Below, piece by piece: positions 17,153 through 25,737 of a stretch of 64,000 nucleotides of DNA; position 1 is the first letter of the stretch, and every line of letters starts with the position of its first letter. A program made the position numbers and the translations under genes. This DNA comes from Planctomycetota bacterium. GTDB taxonomy: Bacteria > Planctomycetota > Phycisphaerae > Sedimentisphaerales > Anaerobacaceae. The notes under the pieces are model-generated. The model saw only the letters and a list, made by a program, of their open reading frames with translations, ran no database searches and was not told the DNA's origin. Location: positions 1 to 64,000 of the forward strand of contig VRUG01000007.1 in the NCBI GenBank assembly GCA_019456255.1, given 5' to 3'.

Positions 17153-17640
17153 GGCAAGTCATTTACGTCTTTTAGGACTGTTTTCTTTTTTTACAGGAAT
17201 AACTACGCGAACACCGAGCAGTGGGAGTGTTATCGGCTCTTGAACCAACGCAAGGCCATGGCAGCTTTCGACGGCAATAGCCATAAAGTCACTATCTATA
17301 GCAATTTAATTTTTCGTGTTCGCTTTATGTCTATTGCGGCTTCGGCTGGCGGCATCAGATTTACTCACAATATTTCAATATTGCTGTGCAATCTTCTTTG
17401 CCAGCCTCATCCTCATGGCGGGCTAAATGCGAACAGAAAATATTAAAGTGCTCTAATTGTATGTTACACTTCCTATAAGTATTGTTGCCCCACGCCAAAA
17501 GTGCCCCATTGTATCCAAGGTGCGTTCTGGTCATCTCAGCAAGGGTCCATCTTTAGCCTCTTTATTTTAAGCTTAACGGGTGCGTAAATTTGGCAATTGG
17601 AGAAAGTAATATTACGTTTTAAAGAAATGAGGAATAGAAA
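17153..17640. other. Intergenic stretch with possible decayed gene on the minus strand
   Basis: On the minus strand the frame from ATG 17284 to TGA 17159 encodes 41 protein-like residues ('LALVQEPITLPLLGVRVVIP', Lys-rich end). Just upstream, other minus frames hold further protein-like pieces (17445-17300) separated by stops and frame changes. This could be a degraded gene or chance. No ribosome binding site is clear. Confidence 0.3.
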
Positions 17641-18033
17641 ATGATAAGAACCCCGTCTCGTTGTATAGCTGGAGTACTGTTATCGATACTTTTTTTTCTG
17701 TGCGGATGTGATTCTGCAAATCGCAAACACTTTACCCGTCTGGAAGCAACTAAAGGTTCCGATGATTCTCAATACTTTCTATACAGCGCGTCAACCGGTG
17801 CTCGCGGGTTGGGCTGTGCGCCCGGCAGCAAGGTCTGCAAAGTTAAACAAGTAAACCGCATGCCTCTTTGGCCTTTGGATGATGCGCAAGCCGAGCAAAA
17901 GCGAATATTATGGCTTGAACAATGGCTCGAAGCCAGTGGTTTTGAAGGCAGCGACTATGAAATCCTGTCACGTGAATTGCTTTTCGGGGGCGAATACGAC
18001 ATCCGCTATGCGGTTAAGGTGAATGTCATGTGA
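17641..18033 (+). CDS. Unrecognised small lipoprotein
   Basis: A 130-residue precursor with a lipoprotein signal: a short basic start, a hydrophobic core and lipobox 'FLCG|C' with Cys at about residue 22. The mature part has two extra cysteines in 'GCAPGSKVCKV', which might form a disulphide. GAGGAAT precedes the ATG. The family is not recognised. It converges on another lipoprotein gene 14 bases away. Confidence 0.7.
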   Translation: MIRTPSRCIAGVLLSILFFLCGCDSANRKHFTRLEATKGSDDSQYFLYSASTGARGLGCAPGSKVCKVKQVNRMPLWPLDDAQAEQKRILWLEQWLEASGFEGSDYEILSRELLFGGEYDIRYAVKVNVM

Positions 18034-18047
18034 TAGTGTTTTCGCTT

Positions 18048-18545
18048 TTAAAGCAAACTTTTGGCTTCCGGTAGTGCTTTATTATGTTCACATCTAAATG
18101 TGTTTTCGGCATACACTGGGTGGCCCATATTTTCCAGGCTATCATGATAGGTCAGTCTGACGGTGTAACCTTCGGGCAGTTTATAAGGCAGTTTCACCGA
18201 AAATTTTGATGACCTTGTTCTGGCTTTTGGTATATTGCGCGGCGAATATAATGCAGCGATACTTTCGACAATGTCCCCATCTGGTGTAAGTATTGCCATA
18301 TCAACATGTCCCCGTGTTGCCTCGCAGCAGTTGTATGGATTTCGTTTTACTTTGCCAGCGATAATTAGTTCATCTCCCATTTCGTATGCCGATGCCTTGC
18401 TGATATGTGCCTGTTGCGTGAATATGCGGTCGAATAAAACCGGGCTATTATTTTCATAGGTAAGAGTTTGAGTTTCGCATCCTGCAATCAGGATTATGGC
18501 TGCCAAACTGCAAGTCACTGCGATTTTTCTAATTTTGTGATTCAT
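18048..18545 (-). CDS. Unrecognised lipoprotein with beta-rich domain
   Basis: A 165-residue lipoprotein precursor with lipobox 'LIAG|C' near residue 23. The mature part is beta-rich ('ELIIAGKVKRN', 'SSKFSVKLPYKLPEGYTVRL') and may form an immunoglobulin-like sandwich. No enzymatic motif. A sigma-28-like sequence about 45 bases upstream (18589-18614, TAAA-N14-GACGATAA on this strand) has a non-ideal spacer. Confidence 0.68.
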   Translation of the reverse strand: MNHKIRKIAVTCSLAAIILIAGCETQTLTYENNSPVLFDRIFTQQAHISKASAYEMGDELIIAGKVKRNPYNCCEATRGHVDMAILTPDGDIVESIAALYSPRNIPKARTRSSKFSVKLPYKLPEGYTVRLTYHDSLENMGHPVYAENTFRCEHNKALPEAKSLL

Positions 18546-18743
18546 TAGCCCGCCCTCTTATCTATAAAGTATCACTGAAAAACTTTAATTATCGTCCCCG
18601 TAATGATGTGTTTATTGTATTAAAAAAGGTCTTTAGATTCAAGACAATAAGGCTTAAACCGTGGCTACAGGCATGGTAAGGGCATTATGGCCTTGAAATG
18701 TGAATTTTTATCAGTCTAAGGTGCCAAGTTTTTTTGTTTCTTT

Positions 18744-19820
18744 TTACTTTTTCTTAGCTGGTACCAAATCGGGATACATTTCCTGCATTACAAGCTTAGG
18801 TTTTCTGTCGATAGTGAATACACCCCAATGCTTTTCAGCGGCATTTTGATTGCCCGGGTCGCCCTTCCAGTCTTCATCGAAGGCAGAGAACCAGAAAGTG
18901 GTGATATTCATCTTAGTTGTCCATTCGTACAGTTCGTTATAAAAACGTTTCTGATTTTCTTCATTTGCCTTTTCGCCAAATTCCGAGCCTATAGTTGTCC
19001 ATCCTATTTCACCGATGACGATTTTGCTGTTTGGCAGTTTCTCTCTGACTTTAGTAATACCGTCGATGGTATAGCTCATGCCCTGGTCAATGTCCTTACC
19101 CTCCCAAAGCGGATAGAGATGGACCATGACAAAGTCGACTTCTTTTTCTAACATATGGCCATTACCAATCCACCATCCGTAATTGTCCGCGACGGTTACC
19201 GGCTGTTTGATTCCTGCTTTGACCTGCCTGACATAAGCTATCATGGACTCTATTGGGACCAAATGGTCGGTCCAGACGATAAGAGCCTCATTGCCTACAT
19301 TTACGGCGACAACAATATCCGGATATTGGTTTGCCAGGCGGATGGTATTTAGAATCTCTGTTTTGTTCCAGCCTGTCACCATATCGAGATAATCCTGCGG
19401 GATGGGTTCATGGAGCCACGAACAATGTTCATGGTTACTTACTTCGGCACCGAGCCATGCACCAAGCATGACTTTGACGTCGATATTGTTTTCTTTGATA
19501 ATCTTTAAGATTCTTTCGGTACTTTCGCCTGAATTATAAAGTCGAATCAAGGTGAAATTTGAATTGCGTGTTAAGATATCGAGATCTTCGAGGATTTCTT
19601 CTTTGCTTGGATAGCTTGCTCCTTTTCCGACATCGGGATGCTGACCTTGCCTATATTCTGAATAAGACATCGCATGTGTGACGCCGAGTAACAGGTCGGA
19701 GGGGTTTTGCTTGATGCCGTTGTAGCTTTTCTTTTCTACTTTTAAGCTTTCGGTGCATCCTGACAATACGATAGCAGCTAAAACAGCAACACAAACCAAT
19801 ACTTTGCAAACTCTATTCAT
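18744..19820 (-). CDS. GH17-like glycoside hydrolase, lipoprotein
   Basis: A 358-residue lipoprotein whose mature part fits the (beta/alpha)8 barrel of glycoside hydrolase family 17, enzymes of beta-1,3-glucans (hydrolysis or transglycosylation). The acid/base Glu is in 'NVGNEAL' and the nucleophile Glu in 'VIGEIGW'. The lipobox 'VLSG|C' sits near residue 22, placing it in a membrane facing the periplasm or outside. ATG 19820 is chosen because AAAGGAG lies six bases upstream and it begins the signal peptide; the longer frame runs into the tRNA. It follows tRNA-Leu by 45 bases on the same strand. Exact substrate unknown. Confidence 0.82.
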   Translation of the reverse strand: MNRVCKVLVCVAVLAAIVLSGCTESLKVEKKSYNGIKQNPSDLLLGVTHAMSYSEYRQGQHPDVGKGASYPSKEEILEDLDILTRNSNFTLIRLYNSGESTERILKIIKENNIDVKVMLGAWLGAEVSNHEHCSWLHEPIPQDYLDMVTGWNKTEILNTIRLANQYPDIVVAVNVGNEALIVWTDHLVPIESMIAYVRQVKAGIKQPVTVADNYGWWIGNGHMLEKEVDFVMVHLYPLWEGKDIDQGMSYTIDGITKVREKLPNSKIVIGEIGWTTIGSEFGEKANEENQKRFYNELYEWTTKMNITTFWFSAFDEDWKGDPGNQNAAEKHWGVFTIDRKPKLVMQEMYPDLVPAKKK

Positions 19821-19865
19821 CGAAGACTCCTTTAACCATAAGATTAATAACCAGAAAGGTGTAAA

Positions 19866-19949
19866 TGCCCGGGAGAGGAGTCGAACCTCCACCCACCTAA
19901 GTGGACTAGCCCCTCAAGCTAGCGCGTCTGCCTATTCCGCCACCCGGGC
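19866..19949 (-). tRNA. tRNA-Leu(GAG)
   Basis: An 84-base class II tRNA. The acceptor arms GCCCGGG/CCCGGGC pair fully and the discriminator is A. The anticodon stem CTAGC/GCTAG holds the loop TTGAGGG with anticodon GAG. A long variable arm and the T arm 'GGTTCGACTCC' follow. CCA is not encoded. Confidence 0.95.
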
Positions 19950-19961
19950 AAGCAAAGGGGT

Positions 19962-19990
19962 ATTTTAGGGACAAAGCATTATTTTGGCAA
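19962..19990 (-). promoter_or_regulatory. Promoter for tRNA-Leu
   Basis: On the minus strand TTGCCA (19990-19985), 17-base spacer, TAAAAT (19967-19962), ending 12 bases before the mature tRNA 5' end. It may also serve the GH17-like gene. Confidence 0.5.
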
Positions 19991-20156
19991 GTACTTTTTG
20001 TAAGGCGTAAATATTAGGTGAAAAGGGGTGTGCCGGGGTTAGGTGAGTTCGCTATTATTATATTATACTAATTGGACTAAGAAAATGCGATTTTTAATAA
20101 ATTATCAATCGCTTTGCCATGCCTGTAAAAGCCAGCCTCCGGTAAATACAAACCAT

Positions 20157-20183
20157 TGGATTCCCGCTTTCGCGGGAATGACA
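20157..20183. repeat. Dispersed repeat, short copy
   Basis: TGGATTCCCGC and GCGGGAATGACA form a near-perfect hairpin with a tttc loop. It shares its ends and hairpin with the longer copy at 4701-4762. Confidence 0.6.
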
Positions 20184-20210
20184 AGACGCAGGAATTAAAT
20201 CCAATTGCTC

Positions 20211-20891
20211 TTATCTGCCCTTTTGATTGCCCCAGAGCATGATGTGGAGGCGCGGGCCAAATGCAAATCCGGTTTTTTCGCAAAGGTCAGCGACCATGTC
20301 AGACTTTTCACGAAGCTGGTCCTTTGTTGCTGCCTGTGGCATCAGCATTACTTTTTTCAAATCTACATTTTCAATTTTTTCCAGTGTCCGTTGAATTTCT
20401 TCCAGGTTACTGTGTGAATCGACGACAAATTTCAGTTGATAGTCGTAGTTATCTATCAGCTCGCCAAGGATAGCGATGTCGAGACTGAAATCTTTATGGG
20501 CCGATGCAAGTTTCGGGTCATCGGGCAGCGAGTTGCTTAACTTCGGGCTGATACTCATCAGGTCACATTCCAAATCGGACATAAAAGCAATACCGGATGT
20601 TTCTATAGTGACATGTTTACCGTGGGTTTTTAATTTTTGTAATAGTTGCGGCAGGTCGGTATCCATCATGGGTTCGCCTCCGGTTATCACGATGTGTTTG
20701 CAGTCATGGAGTTTTATGGTCCGCAGGATATCGTCGGTGCTGTGGTCGGTTCCTGCATCTTCGTTCCATGCGTATTTTGTGTCGCACCATTTACAACGTA
20801 ACGGACACCCTGCCAGTCGAACAAATACACTTGGTACCCCTGCTAGAAATCCTTCTCCCTGTAAAGACTTGAAAATCTCATTTACTTTCAT
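20211..20891 (-). CDS. queE: 7-carboxy-7-deazaguanine synthase QueE
   Basis: A radical SAM enzyme that contracts carboxytetrahydropterin to 7-carboxy-7-deazaguanine in queuosine synthesis. The iron-sulfur ligands are Cys29, Cys33 and Cys36 in 'CPLRCKWC', with the QueE-specific 'SLQGEG' before them and 'ITGGEPM' after. Length 226 is normal. It overlaps the end of queC by four bases (ATGA), a translationally coupled pair. queD and folE are not in the window. Confidence 0.94.
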   Translation of the reverse strand: MKVNEIFKSLQGEGFLAGVPSVFVRLAGCPLRCKWCDTKYAWNEDAGTDHSTDDILRTIKLHDCKHIVITGGEPMMDTDLPQLLQKLKTHGKHVTIETSGIAFMSDLECDLMSISPKLSNSLPDDPKLASAHKDFSLDIAILGELIDNYDYQLKFVVDSHSNLEEIQRTLEKIENVDLKKVMLMPQAATKDQLREKSDMVADLCEKTGFAFGPRLHIMLWGNQKGR

Positions 20892-21589
20892 TTGACATAC
20901 TCAATCGGGTCATTTATTCCGGCTTGAGCAAACCCCCTTAATCTTAATCTGCATGAGTCACATCTACCGCAACTGCTACCCTCTTTATTCGGGTCATAAC
21001 AGCTGTGAGTTAAGGAATAATCTACGGCTAATTTAGTTCCAGCTTGAATAATTTGTGCTTTGGTCATTAGTATGATGGGGGTATGGACCTTATATTTACC
21101 CTTTTTTTCAATTGCAGCGGCGGTGGCGAGGTTTGCGGTTTTCTCGAAGGCTTCTATAAATTCTGCCCGGCAATCTGGGTAGCCGCTATAATCGGTTGAA
21201 TTTACGCCTATGAAGATGTCGAAAGCACCCAGTACCTCCGCCCAGGCGAGGGCATAACTTAAAAAAATGGTATTTCGAGCGGGTACATAGGTTGACGGGA
21301 TTTTTTCTGTCTGGTCCAAATCGGGGCTATCTTTGGGGACGTCGATACCTGAATCTGTCAGAGCAGAGCCTCCAAAGGCCGCCAAATCAATATTTACAAT
21401 TCTATGCTCTGCCGCACCGAGCGATTTAGCCACTTTTTCGGCGGATTTGGTCTCCCTGCTGTGTCTTTGGCCATAACTAAATGTCAGTGCATGGCATTGG
21501 AAGCCCAGATCGGTCGCGATTGCCAGTATAGTGGCAGAATCGAGGCCGCCACTAAGCAAAACAACGGCTTTTTTATTTTTTTCAGTCAT
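20888..21589 (-). CDS. queC: 7-cyano-7-deazaguanine synthase QueC
   Basis: Converts the QueE product to preQ0 using ATP and ammonia. The PP-loop 'LSGGLDS' lies at residues 12-18. The zinc site is formed by the cysteines in '[17 protein letters not shown]' near the C-terminus. ATG 21589 is chosen; an upstream in-frame TTG at 21607 adds six residues without family support. Divergent from queF, with only 75 bases between starts, so the pathway genes share a control region. Confidence 0.94.
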   Translation of the reverse strand: MTEKNKKAVVLLSGGLDSATILAIATDLGFQCHALTFSYGQRHSRETKSAEKVAKSLGAAEHRIVNIDLAAFGGSALTDSGIDVPKDSPDLDQTEKIPSTYVPARNTIFLSYALAWAEVLGAFDIFIGVNSTDYSGYPDCRAEFIEAFEKTANLATAAAIEKKGKYKVHTPIILMTKAQIIQAGTKLAVDYSLTHSCYDPNKEGSSCGRCDSCRLRLRGFAQAGINDPIEYVK

Positions 21590-21664
21590 TTTGTCAACTC
21601 TTGTCAAAAACAGTGTTATCTATTATATTATAGTTTAGCTGATTTTTTGATGAGGTTCAACAAA

Positions 21665-22018
21665 ATGGGAAAAAAGCCTGAATTAGAGTTATTCGAGAAT
21701 CCCCGTCCCGGGAGAGATTACAGCATTACAATCCGATGCCCGGAGTTTACCAGCGTCTGTCCCAAAACCGGTCAGCCTGACTTTGGTGAGGTCATTATCG
21801 AATATTGTCCCGATAAATTGTGCATCGAGCTTAAGGGTTTAAAGCTTTATATGCAAAGTTATCGCAACGAAGGCATCTTCTATGAGGCGCTGACTAATGA
21901 TATACTTGATGACTTGTCTGGTGCGTGCAAGCCTCGGCGTATGAAGGTGACTTCGCGATTTACTCCTCGAGGCGGAATAACTACGGATGTAGTTGCTGAA
22001 TATAAAACTGAAAAATAA
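21665..22018 (+). CDS. queF: NADPH-dependent preQ0 reductase QueF
   Basis: Reduces the nitrile preQ0 to the amine preQ1. At 117 residues it is the short, unimodular QueF type. Catalytic Cys32 is in '[13 protein letters not shown]' with Asp39, and the NADPH-binding signature appears as '[13 protein letters not shown]'. The ATG at 21665 has GAGG upstream; longer in-frame extensions read through queC antisense. No preQ1 riboswitch fits in the short intergenic space. Confidence 0.95.
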   Translation: MGKKPELELFENPRPGRDYSITIRCPEFTSVCPKTGQPDFGEVIIEYCPDKLCIELKGLKLYMQSYRNEGIFYEALTNDILDDLSGACKPRRMKVTSRFTPRGGITTDVVAEYKTEK

Positions 22019-22042
22019 TAAGCTTTTTTCTGAGGCGGCAAT

Positions 22043-22549
22043 ATGAGCATACAATTGCATTGTGAACATTGCGGAAAGAAGATCGAGGCTCCTGACAGCG
22101 CTGGCGGCAAATGGGGTAAGTGCCCTTCGTGTCACAACAAGGTATATGTCCCCGGCACAAGTACTGATGAAGAACTTACACTGATGCCCATTGATGAAAA
22201 CGAAGAGCAGCGTAAAAAACAGCTACTCGATGAAACTCACAAACTTGAATTTGATATATTACTTGAGCGTGAAGCACCAGAAGAAGGAGCCGCTACGAAG
22301 CAGGTCCAGCCGGCAGAAGTGAGCGGGAAGGGCCTGATGAAAGACGTTATTCTTTGCCTTCGTCAGATGGCCGACAGTCAATTGGCCGAAGCTGAGCAAA
22401 CAATGAATTTTATAACTCCTCACAAAACGCAGGCGGTAAAAATTCTCGACAGAATCGGACTAAGCGAAATTCCCGAACCCGAATTGGCTGATATCAAACC
22501 CCAGGTACTTTCCGGGCTTATACGGACGTTACGCAGTAACATTTCCTAG
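22043..22549 (+). CDS. Zinc-ribbon protein, unrecognised
   Basis: A 168-residue protein with an N-terminal zinc ribbon: 'CEHCGK' then 'CPSCHNKVYVP', a four-cysteine form common in planctomycete proteins. The rest is acidic and helical with no known domain. It follows queF by 24 bases and may be co-transcribed. Role unknown. Confidence 0.72.
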   Translation: MSIQLHCEHCGKKIEAPDSAGGKWGKCPSCHNKVYVPGTSTDEELTLMPIDENEEQRKKQLLDETHKLEFDILLEREAPEEGAATKQVQPAEVSGKGLMKDVILCLRQMADSQLAEAEQTMNFITPHKTQAVKILDRIGLSEIPEPELADIKPQVLSGLIRTLRSNIS

Positions 22550-22646
22550 GTATCCTGAAAGATGTCCTAAAAAAGCGTCTTTGGCGGCGTTTTTATAGTC
22601 CTTTTTTCGGTCGTCTAAAAACATCAAAATTGTAAACATCCCTCAT

Positions 22647-22675
22647 TTGGCGTTAACGCAACTGTTTTCTATACT
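22647..22675 (+). promoter_or_regulatory. Promoter for the GT5-like gene
   Basis: TTGGCG (22647-22652), 17-base spacer, TATACT (22670-22675), about 60 bases before the ATG. Confidence 0.45.
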
Positions 22676-22734
22676 TTGCGTAGATGCTAACAGGTAACTT
22701 TGAATTTGCATGACCCAGAAGGAGGAAAGACATC

Positions 22735-24522
22735 ATGGCCAACGAGAAAACAATCGTTCACGTAACGCATGAAGCAGTGGGCAAAATCGGCGGAATAGGT
22801 GCTGTTTTGCAGGGTTTTTTCACGAGCAGTTCTTACTGTGAGGCGGTTGACCGTTCGATTCTCATCAGTCCGCTATTCTCGACAGATGGTAATGTCTCAG
22901 ACCGGTTAGGTAAAAATGGCGAGGTGCTGTATTCGTCCATGGATGGTCTATTGAATACGGGCTATCGCGAGGCCTTTAGGAATATCGAGCATCAATACAA
23001 TGTTGGTTTTGTCTACGGCAGGCGTACATTTACCGATGAAGAGACCGGGGTAAGCAGTTCGCCTGAAGTTTTGCTTATTGATATAAGAAACATGAACCCG
23101 CATATAGTAAATCACTTCAAGAAAGAGCTTTTTGAAAAGTTCGGTATTCAAAGTCATTTGTACGAGAACCTTTGGGAGTATGAACAATACGTAAGATTGG
23201 CACCGCCAGCTATCGCTGCGCTAAAAGCTATCGGCGCGGGTACTGATTCGACAGTTATAATCTCACATGAGTTTATGGGTATGCCGACGGCGCTGGCAGG
23301 TATTGCTGACCCGACATGTGATTTCAAAAGTGTATTCTATGCTCACGAAGTAGCTACGATGCGTCGCATAGTCGAAGATGACCTTGGCCATGATACAATG
23401 TTCTATAATGTCATGAAGCAGGCGCACGAGAACAAGCAATATGTAAATGATGTTTTCGGTGACCAGAGTGACTTTTTCAAACATCCGCTGGTAGACGCGG
23501 CGAAGTATTGCGATGCGATATGCGCCGTGGGCAACTACACCGCTAAGGAACTGCGTTTCCTGTCGTCGGAATTTGAAGAAGTGGATATTGACATTGTTTA
23601 TAACGGGATACCGGCCTATCAAATCAGCTTAGCTGATAAGAAGCGTTCTAAAAAGAAAATGCAGACATATTGCAATACGCTGCTTGGCTTTAAGCCTGAT
23701 TACATTTTTACTCACGTGACAAGGCTTGTAAAAAGTAAGGGCCTGTGGCGTGACATTCGCGTACTTGAACATATGGAGAGGGAATTTCGGACCCAGAGCA
23801 AGACCGGCGTGCTGTTTTTGCTCTCTACTGAAGTTGCTCAGAGGCGTATCGAGGACATTCATTCGATGGAGTCAAGATATAACTGGCCTGTGGCTCATCG
23901 TGAAGGTACACCTGATCTTTCGGGCGGCGAGGCAGATTTTTATACAGCTATTCAGCAGTTTAATTCGCAAAGCCGAGCGATAAAAATCATTTTCGTTAAC
24001 CAGTTCGGTTTTGACCCGGCGACGTGCGGCAAAAGAATGCCCGAAGATATGGAGTTTATGGACATTCGCAAAGGCAGTGACGTGGAATTTGGTCAGAGCA
24101 TTTATGAACCGTTCGGCATCGCTCAACTTGAGCCTTTGACTTTCGGCGGTATTTGCGTAGTGACTAATGTTTGCGGGTGTGCGGGTTTTGTGATGGACAT
24201 AGCCGGCACCGAGGGTACGAAGAACGTGGTTCTGGCGGACTATACGAGACTAAATGGCCACAAACCTTCTGATCCTAACGACCTCAAGTCGATCGACATG
24301 GACATTCGAAACGTGATAGAGCATAATATCAGCGAAAAAGTAGCGATGCAGGTGTGCTCACGGCTTTGCAAGAGTGACATTGAGACCCAGAAAATGATTG
24401 AGGACGGCTATAATCTGGCGAAGAATATGAGCTGGGATGTCGTTATCAAAAAGCATTTGCTGCCGACACTTAACAGAGCGCTTAGCAGACAGCGTAAAAA
24501 GCGTATCTATATAAGTGCGTGA
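22735..24522 (+). CDS. Glycogen-synthase-like glycosyltransferase
   Basis: A 595-residue GT-B glycosyltransferase. The N-terminus 'HEAVGKIGGIGAVLQG' matches the K-x-GG nucleotide-sugar loop of starch and glycogen synthases (GT5 and relatives). The C-terminal half has 'YEPFGIAQLEPLTFGG', the E-x7-E donor site. It is longer than bacterial GlgA (about 480 residues). An insertion or divergence in the middle makes the acceptor uncertain: alpha-glucan synthesis is the first guess. GGAGGAAA precedes the ATG and a promoter lies at 22647. Not linked to other glycogen genes here. Confidence 0.78.
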   Translation: MANEKTIVHVTHEAVGKIGGIGAVLQGFFTSSSYCEAVDRSILISPLFSTDGNVSDRLGKNGEVLYSSMDGLLNTGYREAFRNIEHQYNVGFVYGRRTFTDEETGVSSSPEVLLIDIRNMNPHIVNHFKKELFEKFGIQSHLYENLWEYEQYVRLAPPAIAALKAIGAGTDSTVIISHEFMGMPTALAGIADPTCDFKSVFYAHEVATMRRIVEDDLGHDTMFYNVMKQAHENKQYVNDVFGDQSDFFKHPLVDAAKYCDAICAVGNYTAKELRFLSSEFEEVDIDIVYNGIPAYQISLADKKRSKKKMQTYCNTLLGFKPDYIFTHVTRLVKSKGLWRDIRVLEHMEREFRTQSKTGVLFLLSTEVAQRRIEDIHSMESRYNWPVAHREGTPDLSGGEADFYTAIQQFNSQSRAIKIIFVNQFGFDPATCGKRMPEDMEFMDIRKGSDVEFGQSIYEPFGIAQLEPLTFGGICVVTNVCGCAGFVMDIAGTEGTKNVVLADYTRLNGHKPSDPNDLKSIDMDIRNVIEHNISEKVAMQVCSRLCKSDIETQKMIEDGYNLAKNMSWDVVIKKHLLPTLNRALSRQRKKRIYISA

Positions 24523-24555
24523 TTAGTGGGTGATTTTGACAGCTATATTTTCACC

Positions 24556-24849
24556 CTATGGTTGCACCCCATTATTCCCTTTATCGCGATTCCCTTTATC
24601 GCGTAACCAACCCTGGAACATTTTACTAAGCAGTGAAGATGCCAATATAATTAGACCTACGATTAAAAAAGATAGCCACCTTTTCCCACCTTCACATATG
24701 GTGCCCGCAACGAAAAAAAGCCTGGTTCCGGCATACAGAAGCAATGAATACAGTAGAAAGAAACGCAGCATGCCATACAATGTCTGATATTTACTTCGCT
24801 TTATTCGAGCAAACACTGAGTTATTTTGTACTTTGTTTTTCTTATTCAT
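24556..24849 (-). CDS. Small two-TM membrane protein
   Basis: A 97-residue basic protein with two predicted helices (about residues 27-48 and 58-78). Family not recognised. Near its C-terminus the DNA contains two exact 15-base tandem copies (24574-24588 and 24589-24603), giving 'RDKGN' twice. GAGG lies ten bases before the ATG. It converges on the GT5-like gene and is flanked by coaE on the other strand. Confidence 0.5.
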   Translation of the reverse strand: MNKKNKVQNNSVFARIKRSKYQTLYGMLRFFLLYSLLLYAGTRLFFVAGTICEGGKRWLSFLIVGLIILASSLLSKMFQGWLRDKGNRDKGNNGVQP

Positions 24850-24932
24850 AGGCCAGCGTCCTCAATTTCTTTGTTTGTCCAGTATATCAAGCATTGCGCA
24901 GGTCAGCAAGTGTGGTTTTTGTTAATGCGTGG

Positions 24933-24961
24933 TTGACCATTGCGCGATTTATGGTTAGACT
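24933..24961 (+). promoter_or_regulatory. Possible promoter for coaE
   Basis: TTGACC (24933-24938), 17-base spacer, TAGACT (24956-24961). The -10 box is weak. Transcription would begin near 24968, next to a GTG at 24970. Confidence 0.35.
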
Positions 24962-24969
24962 TGTCGGCT

Positions 24970-25584
24970 GTGGAGAATCGTGCAAAAAAACCCATAATAG
25001 GCATTCTTGGCGGAATCGCGTCTGGTAAGAGTACCGTTGCAGCTGAATTTGGCAAGTTAGGCTGTAAGGTCATCGATGCTGACAAGATCGCCCATGAACT
25101 TTTCGGTGAAGATGACATAAAGCAGCGGGTGGTTGAATCTTTCGGGCCCGATATATTAGATGAGGCTGGGGAGATAGATAGAGCGAAGTTGGCTGAGATT
25201 GTTTTTAGTGACGCTGAAAAGCTGTCAAAGCTAAACGACATCGTCCACCCCCCTGTTTTAGAGCGCACAGAGCAGCTAATAGAGCAGTATAACAGCCAAG
25301 ATGAGGTTAAGGCAATCGTTGTGGATATGCCTCTTTTGGTTGAAGCTGGGTTTGAAAAGCGTTGTGACAGGCTGATTTTCGTCGATTGTGAGGAAAAAAT
25401 CAGGGGTGATAGAGCCCAAAAAATGGGGCTTTTTGATAAAAATAAGCTTAAAATGCGAGAAAATTTTCAGATTTCTCTGGACATCAAGGCTGGTATCGCC
25501 GAGAATACCATTAGTAATAGTTCCGACTGCGAGGCATTAGTCAAACAAGTCATTAAAATTTTCTCTGAAATTCTGGGCGGTTAA
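24970..25584 (+). CDS. coaE: Dephospho-CoA kinase
   Basis: Phosphorylates the ribose 3' hydroxyl of dephospho-CoA in the last step of CoA synthesis. The P-loop 'GGIASGKST' is close to the N-terminus, 'IDADKIAHEL' supplies the acceptor site Asp, and 'VVDMPLLVEAG' the lid region. The start is uncertain because no ATG is in frame: GTG 24970 gives the normal short N-terminus and fits a possible leaderless promoter; TTGs at 24961 and 24940 are alternatives. Length is about 205 residues, normal. Confidence 0.92.
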   Translation: MENRAKKPIIGILGGIASGKSTVAAEFGKLGCKVIDADKIAHELFGEDDIKQRVVESFGPDILDEAGEIDRAKLAEIVFSDAEKLSKLNDIVHPPVLERTEQLIEQYNSQDEVKAIVVDMPLLVEAGFEKRCDRLIFVDCEEKIRGDRAQKMGLFDKNKLKMRENFQISLDIKAGIAENTISNSSDCEALVKQVIKIFSEILGG

Positions 25585-25737
25585 TAATTTTGGCTTAGCT
25601 TGAAAGTGTTTCGTAAATAATATCTGTTTTAATATAGTAAATTATAAATCTGCTGTTGAGATTCAAATCCTATTAATTCCAACAATAAGGTTGTTAAATA
25701 AACCGTGAACATTTTGTAATTCAAAGAAGGAGTGATT

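Noticed and set aside
18589-18614. Sigma-28-like TAAA-N14-GACGATAA before a minus-strand lipoprotein gene
   Set aside because: The spacer is one short and the -10 has a mismatch; a chance match is plausible, so it is mentioned only with the gene.
19753-19968. Plus-strand frame across the tRNA-Leu gene
   Set aside because: It is an antisense shadow of the tRNA and of the GH17-like signal peptide.
21608-21664. preQ1 riboswitch between queC and queF
   Set aside because: The spacer is too short and AT-rich, with no hairpin plus A-rich tail of the known classes.
22571-22605. Terminator-like A-run / T-run around GCG before the GT5-like gene
   Set aside because: The GC part of the stem does not pair in register.
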